64,000 bases of DNA, from contig CANKYF010000003.1 in the NCBI GenBank assembly GCA_947487895.1, forward strand, positions 1 to 64,000, in the 5' to 3' direction. Both the position numbers and the translations under genes were made by a program. The DNA comes from an uncultured Flavobacteriaceae bacterium. GTDB taxonomy: Bacteria > Bacteroidota > Bacteroidia > Flavobacteriales > Flavobacteriaceae. Under the pieces are notes generated by a model. That model was not told where the DNA came from. It searched no databases and saw only the letters and a list, made by a program, of their open reading frames with translations. The first letter of the stretch is position 1, and each line of letters starts with the position of its first letter. Below are positions 49,701 to 57,177 of the stretch, in pieces.

Positions 49701-51430
49701 CAAGTTCCTGTTTGATCTTCGTTTTCTAATAAATCAAATAAATCATAATTTGATGGTGCCAAACCTTCACAATATTCAGGAAACGTTGCTATAGGTGTTC
49801 CTGAATCTGGAGCATCTAATATGGTTATTGTTATGTCTTGAGAATCTGAACAAGCTCCGTTATCTATTGTATATGTAAACACATAAGGGCTTCCAGCTAA
49901 TGTAAACCCTGTAATATCTATTGGGTTTGAAATTGGATTATTCCCTGCATCTGTCCAAGTACCTGAGTTATTATCTTGAGAGCCGTCTAGAGCATTAAAT
50001 AAATCAAAAGGAGAATTTGCTGCTAAATCATTTTCACAAAATTCTTGATTTACAGCATCTCCCGCATTAGGGTCAGCTAAAACAATTACCTGAACCGTTG
50101 TGTTTTCCTCAGGACAAGGGTTTGGTGATAAATTTTGAGAATATGTAAAGTTATAAGTATTAGGTGTAAAACCACTTAAGTCTATTGTAGATGTTACTAC
50201 TGGATCTGTACTTAATGTACCTTGAGTCCATTGACCACCAAGATCATAATTTTCAATTAAAGAAAATAAATCGAAATTAACTGGTAAGTCAGATACACAA
50301 AATGTTGCTGGATTTGCAGCAGATGCTGTTCCCGAAGAAAGATCTTCATACACTTGAATAGTTACTGACGCCTCAGCATCAGGGCATGCTCCAGAGCCCA
50401 CAACTCTATATCTGAAGACATGTAGTCCTATTGGTAATGTTGAAATATTAACAGTTCCTCTAAATCCGTTTGTGGTTGTTAAAGGTCCTGTCCATACTCC
50501 TGTATTATCAGGTATACCACCTAACCGATCAAATAGATCAAAGTCTGCAGGTGGCAAATTATCTTCACAATAATCTAGATTTGTTGAAAGACCTGCATTT
50601 GCAGGGTCTTCTATATTGACTGTTACCGCTATGGCATTACTCAAACAAATAAGATCGTTAATTTGAATATAATACGTATTTCCATCGATTAATGGAGTTG
50701 TTGATAGCAACGCTGGTGGAATAGGGTCTCCCATAGCGTTAACACTTGAATACCATGAAAAATTTGCAGAAGTTGTTCCAGGATCTAAGTTACCAATTAA
50801 TGGGTTTGTATCTGAACAAAACTCTTGTAACGGATCTGGTGTAGGATCGGTTGGCGAACTTGCAACTATAATTCGGTCGCTTTCAATTTGACTTCTACAT
50901 CCACTATTATCTACAAAAATTACATAAACATTGAACAATCCAGATAAAAGATCTGTAGGATCTGCTAGATTGGTTAGATCAAAATCATAATATACTTCCA
51001 CTGACCCTCCAGAAGGAATATTTGCCTGAAGTACATCATCTATATATGTTTGCATTGTTGCGTTATCATTACTGCAGTAAATTGCATCTAATTTCTGTCC
51101 CGTAGGATCTACTTCAAAACCTACTACAATAGATTCTCTTGTACCACAAGTTCCAGTAATATCATCAGCATAATAAGTGCCAGGTAAAACCAAATCATTC
51201 ATATTAAATTGTGTTCCACCTGTTGCTTGATCATACCAAGCTATCCCATTACCTTCATCTACTGCAAAGGCATTTAAATCTGAAAATGTAAAGCCAGAAG
51301 CATCACAAATTGGTGCTGGGTTTGAGTTAGGTATTGTAGGACATTGGGCTGTGAGCACTAATGGTACCCATAATAGCCATAAAAGAAATATATGTCTTAA
51401 TACATTTCTTTGTAATAATCTTGTTTCCAT
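46736..51430 (-). CDS. Giant secreted adhesin-like protein with T9SS type B (gliding motility-associated) C-terminal domain
   Basis: C-term 'LPDGFSPNGDGRNDTYEMDNMDIIYPNFEIEIFNRNGNVVYKGN...LPVGVYFYIFKFNNGEYKPEQGRLYLSR'; many Ig-like repeats; start moved from 51466 to 51430 (METRLLQRNVLRHIFLLWLLWVPLVLTAQ). Confidence 0.93.
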   Translation of the reverse strand: METRLLQRNVLRHIFLLWLLWVPLVLTAQCPTIPNSNPAPICDASGFTFSDLNAFAVDEGNGIAWYDQATGGTQFNMNDLVLPGTYYADDITGTCGTRESIVVGFEVDPTGQKLDAIYCSNDNATMQTYIDDVLQANIPSGGSVEVYYDFDLTNLADPTDLLSGLFNVYVIFVDNSGCRSQIESDRIIVASSPTDPTPDPLQEFCSDTNPLIGNLDPGTTSANFSWYSSVNAMGDPIPPALLSTTPLIDGNTYYIQINDLICLSNAIAVTVNIEDPANAGLSTNLDYCEDNLPPADFDLFDRLGGIPDNTGVWTGPLTTTNGFRGTVNISTLPIGLHVFRYRVVGSGACPDAEASVTIQVYEDLSSGTASAANPATFCVSDLPVNFDLFSLIENYDLGGQWTQGTLSTDPVVTSTIDLSGFTPNTYNFTYSQNLSPNPCPEENTTVQVIVLADPNAGDAVNQEFCENDLAANSPFDLFNALDGSQDNNSGTWTDAGNNPISNPIDITGFTLAGSPYVFTYTIDNGACSDSQDITITILDAPDSGTPIATFPEYCEGLAPSNYDLFDLLENEDQTGTWYVGVDTSGATTTNIIDLSGETSGVYNYTYDVDAIGTCDDNLVTVSITINPLPNTGTPAPATFCENDLIPNSPLDLFSQLTGESGGGTWTDDNTSGALNVSDVDLTLLTIGDYHYTYSIIDFNGCASSSTVTVTVLEAPDSGTPIATFPEYCEGLAPSNFDLFDLLENEDQLGIWYIGTDTSGATTTNIVDLSGETSGVYNYTYDVDAIGTCDDNLETVTITINPLPNTGIANSAVYCENDSALNNSSFDLFTLLTGTVDSGGQWYTGTDTNGTSISNILDLNTLTSIQTYNYTYSVTDTNGCINSTTASITIEDAPESGTPNTPVEFCIAEISAAETYNLFDLLEGEDQAGTWLDDDTSGALLGNLVTIDGLAQGTYNFTYDVDAIGTCDDVNVTVSIIINDIVAPTATASQVFCDAATIADLVATGNSIQWYADASGGTPLDITTALTNGEDYYATQTDASTNCESSARTQVDVVINITPNAGGPNATAVVACNTNTSIDLFTALDGTQDTVGNWNNDDSVGSLTGNNFDATGVTAGTYSFTYTVSALAPCVDDSQTITITIEEPLSTGTDGAPLSLCSDNATVDLFTQLGGTPDTGGTWMPALASGTGVFDPAVDASGTYIYTLSNSCGTVSSDIVVTVTQAPDAGENNTATICVVDGLTDLFTLLGGTPDALGSWSPMLTSGTGVFDPATDNAGIYTYTVTAMSPCSPDATAQIEVIVEDTQPVVAIDANPSFCLSENPTVADLMSSITVTGTVVWYEDAARTIVADNSDALIDGEDYYAAQIGGGCESSVTIQITATVNDAPTPTLDDVNAEYCINDGPTLNTLSNNILEYDISEDNIIWYDAEIGGNVLSENTTLSNTTYYAALYDVTTGCESSVRLEVTPDVTACGRLDLPDGFSPNGDGRNDTYEMDNMDIIYPNFEIEIFNRNGNVVYKGNANTPRFDGTSNQARLIGKGDLPVGVYFYIFKFNNGEYKPEQGRLYLSR

Positions 51431-51540
51431 ACCTGAAAATTTAGTTATGTTAATAATAGCTATCATTATAAAAATTTAGTCTATATATTACTTCAACTAA
51501 TACCTCTATTAAGGATTAGTAGTTTTTATAATTTTTTGCA

Positions 51541-51622
51541 ATTTAACGATAATTTTTGATTTTCATCGATAAAAGTTAAAAAAAATAACTTTTCAACGAT
51601 TTAATTTGTCTTTTAATCGATA
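51541..51622 (-). promoter_or_regulatory. Four TCG(A/T)T-type repeats (two ~20/21-bp-spaced pairs) upstream of the type B adhesin gene
   Basis: CG at 51547, 51567, 51597, 51618 in context TTTYAWCGATW (plus strand). Confidence 0.55.
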
Positions 51623-51699
51623 TTTTTGTATCTAAAGACTAAACTTCTAATAATAAGTCTATTAGAAGCTTTTTTAAAAAATAACAGGTACGAAAAGTA

Positions 51700-51727
51700 A
51701 AAGCCTTTCCAAAATTGGAAAGGCTTT
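51700..51727 (-). terminator. Rho-independent terminator after coxI, end of the act-cox operon
   Basis: AAAGCCTTTCCAA-AA-TTGGAAAGGCTTT. Confidence 0.85.
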
Positions 51728-51752
51728 AAAATATTTATGAAATTTGTATTTC

Positions 51753-53543
51753 TTAATGTTGAAGTTCCTCTTCTCCTTCTTTTAAAGGGATATTTTGAGG
51801 TATGAAATCTACATCATGTCCAGGCTTACTATAATCATAAGACCAACGGTGTACATGAGGAATTTCTCCTGGCCAGTTACCGTGCATATGTTCCACTGGA
51901 GTAGTCCATTCTAAAGTTGTAGAACGCCAAGGGTTTTGTACTGTTTTCTTTCCGTAGTACATACTAGAAAAGAAGTTATATAAATATACTATCTGCACAA
52001 CACCTCCAATTAAGGCAAATATGGTAATAATAACATTCACATTTGATACATCATCAAATAATGGGAAATTACTGTTTGTATAATATCTACGCGGTAAACC
52101 TGCCATACCAATAAAGTGCATTGGGAAGAAAACACCATAAGCACAAACAGCTGTTATCCAGAAATGAATATATCCTAAATTCTTATTAAGCATTCTTCCA
52201 TACATTTTAGGATACCAATGGTAAATACCGGCAAACATTCCATAAAGTGCAGAAATACCCATTACTAAGTGGAAGTGAGCAACCACAAAATAGGTGTCAT
52301 GAACATTAATATCTAAAGCACTATCTCCTAAAATAATTCCTGTTAGACCACCTGTAATGAATGTAGATACAAAACCAATAGAGAATAACATTGCAGGATT
52401 CATTTGCAGGTTACCCTTCCAAATGGTGGTTATCCAGTTAAATGCTTTTACTGCAGATGGTATTGCAATTAATAAAGTTGTAAATGTAAATACAGACCCT
52501 AAGAATGGATTCATTCCTGAAATAAACATATGGTGACCCCATACAATAGTTGAAAGGAATGCAATAGCTAAAATTGAAGCAATCATTGCACGGTAACCAA
52601 ATATTGGTTTACGTGAATTGGTTGCCATAATCTCAGATACTAATCCCATTGCCGGAAGTATTACGATATATACTTCAGGGTGTCCTAAGAACCAGAATAA
52701 ATGTTCAAATAATACAGGTGACCCTCCTTGATAGTGTAAAACTTCCCCTTGAATGAAAATATCTGATAAGAAGAATGATGTTCCAAAACTTCTATCCATT
52801 ATTAATAATAATGCTGCAGATAATAATACAGGGAATGAAATCACACCAATAACTGCAGTAATAAAGAACGCCCAAATAGTTAAAGGTAATCTTGTCATAG
52901 ACATACCTTTTGTTCTTAGGTTTATTACTGTTACTATATAGTTTAATGATCCTAATAAAGAGGAAGCAATAAAGATTGCCATTGATACTAACCATAATGT
53001 CATACCTGCTCCAGACCCTCCTTGTGCCATTGGCAATGCAGAAAGTGGTGGATAGATAGTCCAACCAGCTGCTGCAGGACCTGCTTCAACAAATAATGAA
53101 ATCACCATTATTACACTAGATAAGAAGAATAACCAATATGATACCATGTTTAAGAATCCAGATGCCATATCTCTAGCACCAATCTGTAATGGAATTAAAA
53201 GGTTACTAAACGTACCACTTAAACCAGCCGTCAATACAAAAAATACCATTATAGTACCGTGTATAGTAACTAAAGCTAAATAGATGTCTGCATCCATAAC
53301 ACCATCTGGAGCCCATTTACCTAAAAGTGCTTCAAATAACACATTTGGCTCTTCTGGCCATGCAATTTGCATACGGAATAATAATGACATCATTACTCCA
53401 ATAACTCCCATAATGGTACCTGTAACTAAGTACTGCTTAGCGATCATTTTATGATCTTGACTAAAAATATATTTAGTTACAAATGTTTCTTTATGATGAT
53501 GTCCGTGATCGTCGTGTTCGTGAGTATCTGCGTGTGCTGACAT
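51753..53543 (-). CDS. Cytochrome c oxidase subunit I (aa3 type)
   Basis: 'HLFWFLGHPEVYIVILPAMGLVSEIM', 'VWGHHMFISGMNP', 'HDTYFVVAHFHLVMG'. Confidence 0.98.
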   Translation of the reverse strand: MSAHADTHEHDDHGHHHKETFVTKYIFSQDHKMIAKQYLVTGTIMGVIGVMMSLLFRMQIAWPEEPNVLFEALLGKWAPDGVMDADIYLALVTIHGTIMVFFVLTAGLSGTFSNLLIPLQIGARDMASGFLNMVSYWLFFLSSVIMVISLFVEAGPAAAGWTIYPPLSALPMAQGGSGAGMTLWLVSMAIFIASSLLGSLNYIVTVINLRTKGMSMTRLPLTIWAFFITAVIGVISFPVLLSAALLLIMDRSFGTSFFLSDIFIQGEVLHYQGGSPVLFEHLFWFLGHPEVYIVILPAMGLVSEIMATNSRKPIFGYRAMIASILAIAFLSTIVWGHHMFISGMNPFLGSVFTFTTLLIAIPSAVKAFNWITTIWKGNLQMNPAMLFSIGFVSTFITGGLTGIILGDSALDINVHDTYFVVAHFHLVMGISALYGMFAGIYHWYPKMYGRMLNKNLGYIHFWITAVCAYGVFFPMHFIGMAGLPRRYYTNSNFPLFDDVSNVNVIITIFALIGGVVQIVYLYNFFSSMYYGKKTVQNPWRSTTLEWTTPVEHMHGNWPGEIPHVHRWSYDYSKPGHDVDFIPQNIPLKEGEEELQH

Positions 53544-53570
53544 AATCTTATATCGTTTTTCTTTTTATTA

Positions 53571-54644
53571 TTAGTTAATTAGAGAGTTTTTGAATTCTTT
53601 TTGCTCTTTTATCCAAGCATTGTATTCTTCTTCAGTTTCTACAACAATTTTCATTTGCATGTTGTAGTGAGACTTACCACAAATTTTATTACAAATTAAT
53701 AAGTAATCAAATTCATAACGCTCTAATGCCTCTTCTCCTTTGGCAATCAATTTTTTACTTTTTTCTACTCTAATTTCATTAATATTTTTAACCTTCTCTT
53801 GCATTTCAAGAGTAGCACGCATTTCTTCTGTAGTTTTTGTTGGTGTAAAACCAAACTGCGTAATCATACCTGGCACACAGTTCATTTGAGCTCTAAAGTG
53901 AGGCATATAAGCAGAGTGTAATACATCTTGCGAACGCATTTTAAATAATACTGGTCTCCCTTTTGGTAAGTGTAACTCAGTAGTTATGATATCATCTTGC
54001 GCATTAGGATCAGATTCATCTAAACCTAAAATATTTGCTCTATCAATATCAATTAAACGAACATTAGCTTTTCCTAATGCATTATCTGCTCCAGCATAAC
54101 GTGCTTTCCAGTTAAACTGTTGTGCGTACAATTCAACAACTATAGGATCATCACTTTCATCAACACCCATTATGTTAATCCAAGTGTTTAATCCGTAGAT
54201 AATTAAACCTGCTAATACAATTACAGGAATGATTGTCCAGATAGCTTCTAATTTATTATTATCAGCAAAAAACAATGCTTTCTTTCCTTTTTCGCCTTTA
54301 TATTTAAATGCGAAATAGTGTAATAAAAATTGCGTTATTGTTTGTACAAAAAAGATAATAACCATTGAAATAACCATTAAGTTATCAACGATTGGCCCAT
54401 GTTCAGAAGCTGAATTAGACATTAGCGGTAAATCACCCCATTTTACACAGCATACAATGGTTATGATATAAATGAACGCTAAAAAGCCCATCATTAAATA
54501 CCCGTTTAAGGTATTATCTTTATCTGTAGCTACGCCTGGTATATCATTTCCGTTTTTTGCTTGTGCTAAATCGAATATCTTAACCATTTGCCAAATGGCA
54601 ATTAAAATAAATACTAAAACTATAATTGTTAATAAAGCAGTCAT
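53571..54644 (-). CDS. Cytochrome c oxidase subunit II with CuA site, no fused heme c domain
   Basis: 'DVLHSAYMPHFRAQMNCVPGMITQFGF' and 'LICNKICGKSHYNMQMKIVVETEEEY'. Confidence 0.94.
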   Translation of the reverse strand: MTALLTIIVLVFILIAIWQMVKIFDLAQAKNGNDIPGVATDKDNTLNGYLMMGFLAFIYIITIVCCVKWGDLPLMSNSASEHGPIVDNLMVISMVIIFFVQTITQFLLHYFAFKYKGEKGKKALFFADNNKLEAIWTIIPVIVLAGLIIYGLNTWINIMGVDESDDPIVVELYAQQFNWKARYAGADNALGKANVRLIDIDRANILGLDESDPNAQDDIITTELHLPKGRPVLFKMRSQDVLHSAYMPHFRAQMNCVPGMITQFGFTPTKTTEEMRATLEMQEKVKNINEIRVEKSKKLIAKGEEALERYEFDYLLICNKICGKSHYNMQMKIVVETEEEYNAWIKEQKEFKNSLIN

Positions 54645-54673
54645 TTGTATGTTCGTCTTTATTTATTCTTTAA

Positions 54674-56047
54674 TTAATAATGAAATTCTTCGCTTTCCTT
54701 TCTTAAAGGATATCTCTTAACTAGTAATGGTGCTTTTGTTAAAGCTGTGAACACTACAAATATGAATAGACCTGCGAATAATATAATTGAGCTTATTTCA
54801 GGTAATCCTATAAACCATCTATCACCTACTGTAGCTGGCATAATCATATTAAATATATCAATATAATGACCAAATAGTATTACTAACCCTGCCATTACTA
54901 CAAACCATGGAACTCGTTTGTAATCTGCACTAATAAGCATTAAAATAGGGAACACAAAGTTTAAAGCAACCATCCCTAAGAAAGGTAATTGGTAATCCTT
55001 AAATCTAGTTATAAAATATGTTACCTCTTCTGGTATGTTTGAATACCAAATAAGCATGAATTGTGAGAACCATAAATACGTCCAGAAAATACTGAATGCA
55101 AACATAAATTTAGCAACATCATGTAAATGGTTTTCATTTACAAATTCTAAATGCCCTTTAGTCTTTAAGTATAATGTAATTAAACCTATCACTGTAATAC
55201 CACTTACAAACATACTAGCAAATACATACCAACCGAATAATGTTGAGAACCAGTGTGGATCTACACTCATAATCCAGTCCCAAGACATCATAGATTCAGT
55301 GTATATAAAAAATACTAGGAACCCTGCTGCTATGCGAAATGATTTCTTATAATTACTATTATCTTCAGCAGTATCTTGAGCTATTGAAAATTTGCGTGAA
55401 AAGTGACGGTATAAAGACCAACCTCCTAAGAAAATTAAGCCTCTAATAAAAAATCCTGTTTTATTTAACCATCCTGATTTACCTGCAACTAATTTATCGT
55501 AATTCTCATGGCCTTCTACTGTCATTCCTTCTTTCAGCCAAATAAACAAGTGGCTATCTGCAAAAAATGCTATTATCAATACAATTAAACCTCCTGGTAA
55601 TAAGTAAGCAGTGATACCTTCCATAACTCTAAAAAGTACTGGAGACCAGCCTGCTTGTGAAGCAATTTGAATGGCATAAAAAGCAAGAACACCCAATGCA
55701 ATCATCATAAAGAAAAATGCAGCTACATATAGTGCCGACCATGGTCTATTATGAATTTGATGCATTACATGCTCTACATGTTTTTTGTGATCATCTCCGT
55801 GATCCACTTCTTCACCATGTCCTTTTCCATGATCATCATGAGATGCTTTAGCGTGAGCATCATGAGTAGGGGCTGCATGAGAAGCTTCTTCTCCATGACC
55901 ACCGCCATGGTGTGCTTCTGCTTCTAATAAATGCTCAACGTCTTCAAAAGATTTATGAGATGACATAAAACCAATTCCTACTCCTACGGATCCTAAAACC
56001 ATTAGAATGATAGAAAATGTCTTTAATTTACTTGAAAATGTGTACAT
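54674..56047 (-). CDS. actF: Alternative complex III subunit ActF (quinol:cytochrome c oxidoreductase membrane subunit)
   Basis: About 10 TM; NrfD-like/ActF features; operon position after ActE; His-rich loop. Confidence 0.88.
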   Translation of the reverse strand: MYTFSSKLKTFSIILMVLGSVGVGIGFMSSHKSFEDVEHLLEAEAHHGGGHGEEASHAAPTHDAHAKASHDDHGKGHGEEVDHGDDHKKHVEHVMHQIHNRPWSALYVAAFFFMMIALGVLAFYAIQIASQAGWSPVLFRVMEGITAYLLPGGLIVLIIAFFADSHLFIWLKEGMTVEGHENYDKLVAGKSGWLNKTGFFIRGLIFLGGWSLYRHFSRKFSIAQDTAEDNSNYKKSFRIAAGFLVFFIYTESMMSWDWIMSVDPHWFSTLFGWYVFASMFVSGITVIGLITLYLKTKGHLEFVNENHLHDVAKFMFAFSIFWTYLWFSQFMLIWYSNIPEEVTYFITRFKDYQLPFLGMVALNFVFPILMLISADYKRVPWFVVMAGLVILFGHYIDIFNMIMPATVGDRWFIGLPEISSIILFAGLFIFVVFTALTKAPLLVKRYPLRKESEEFHY

Positions 56048-56067
56048 ATCTATATAATCTTATCTTC

Positions 56068-56622
56068 TTACTTTTCTAAATCTGCTTTTAACTTCAACAC
56101 GTATGCTACTACTTGCCAACGCTCATCATTATTCAATTGGTTTGCATAAGAACCCATACTGTTTTTTCCGTAGTAAATGGTGTGGTAAATACTTCCTTCA
56201 TTAATAGCTCTACCAGCATCATCGTAACTTGGTATACCCAATATCTTTTCACGCTTCACCAAGTTACCTTGACCATCACCTTTATTACCATGACAAATGG
56301 CACAGTAAATACCATATAACTCTTTCCCTTTTACTAAGTCTACCTGAGTAGAATCTAACGGACTAGTTATAGTAGCTTTTGCTAATTCATAACCTTCTAT
56401 TCCTGGGTCAGCAATATCAAAAGGAATGTATCCTCTTGCAACGGTACCTTCTACTGGTAACTGTGCTTCAACACCATTTCTAAATGGTGCCTTACTGTAA
56501 GTTTCATAACCTACAGACTCGTACATATTAGGCATGAATTGATAGTTAGGAGCACTATCTTTTTTACAAGATACTGCTACAAAAACGATTGCTATTGCAA
56601 ATATTTTAATTAAGCTCTTCAT
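56068..56622 (-). CDS. actE: Alternative complex III subunit ActE, monoheme cytochrome c lipoprotein
   Basis: Lipobox 'FVAVSCKKD', single CAICH heme motif 'YGIYCAICHGNKGDGQGNLV'. Confidence 0.92.
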   Translation of the reverse strand: MKSLIKIFAIAIVFVAVSCKKDSAPNYQFMPNMYESVGYETYSKAPFRNGVEAQLPVEGTVARGYIPFDIADPGIEGYELAKATITSPLDSTQVDLVKGKELYGIYCAICHGNKGDGQGNLVKREKILGIPSYDDAGRAINEGSIYHTIYYGKNSMGSYANQLNNDERWQVVAYVLKLKADLEK

Positions 56623-56631
56623 ATTACTATA

Positions 56632-57168
56632 TTAATGCGCTTCTTCTTTATCTACTAAATTAATTTCTACAGCTCCAGTTTCTTTCAATAAGTTTTCTAA
56701 CTCATTCTCATTACCATGAACTGCGATTTCCATTAAGAAATGATCATCTGTTGTTCTTGGATCTGGATTTTCAGCTTCTTTAAAAGGCCACATTCTACTA
56801 CGTAAATAGAATGTTATTACCATTAAGTGAGCTGCAAAAAATACCGTTAACTCAAACATAATTGGTACAAAAGCCGGCATGTTTTCTATGTAGCTAAAAC
56901 TTGGCTTACCACCAATGTTTTGAGGCCAATCTTCAATCATAATGAAATTCATCATGGTTATGGCCACTGTTAAACCTACCAACCCATATAAGAATGCACA
57001 AATGGCTATTCTTGTTCCTTCTAAGCCCATGGCTTTATCTAGACCGTGAACTGGAAATGGTGTATATACTTCTTCTATATGATGTTTCTCTGCTCTTACT
57101 TTTTTAACAGCAGACATTAATATATCATCATCGTTATAAATAGCGTGAATTACTTTTGAAGCTTCCAT
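56632..57168 (-). CDS. actD: Alternative complex III subunit ActD (DUF3341)
   Basis: 'HIEEVYTPFPVHGLDKAMGLEGTRIAICAFLYGLVGLTVAI', two TM. Confidence 0.93.
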   Translation of the reverse strand: MEASKVIHAIYNDDDILMSAVKKVRAEKHHIEEVYTPFPVHGLDKAMGLEGTRIAICAFLYGLVGLTVAITMMNFIMIEDWPQNIGGKPSFSYIENMPAFVPIMFELTVFFAAHLMVITFYLRSRMWPFKEAENPDPRTTDDHFLMEIAVHGNENELENLLKETGAVEINLVDKEEAH

Positions 57169-57177
57169 ATGCTACTT

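Noticed and set aside
52792-53064. 90-aa minus-strand ORF in an alternative frame within coxI
   Set aside because: Overlaps a highly conserved coxI region in another frame; no support.
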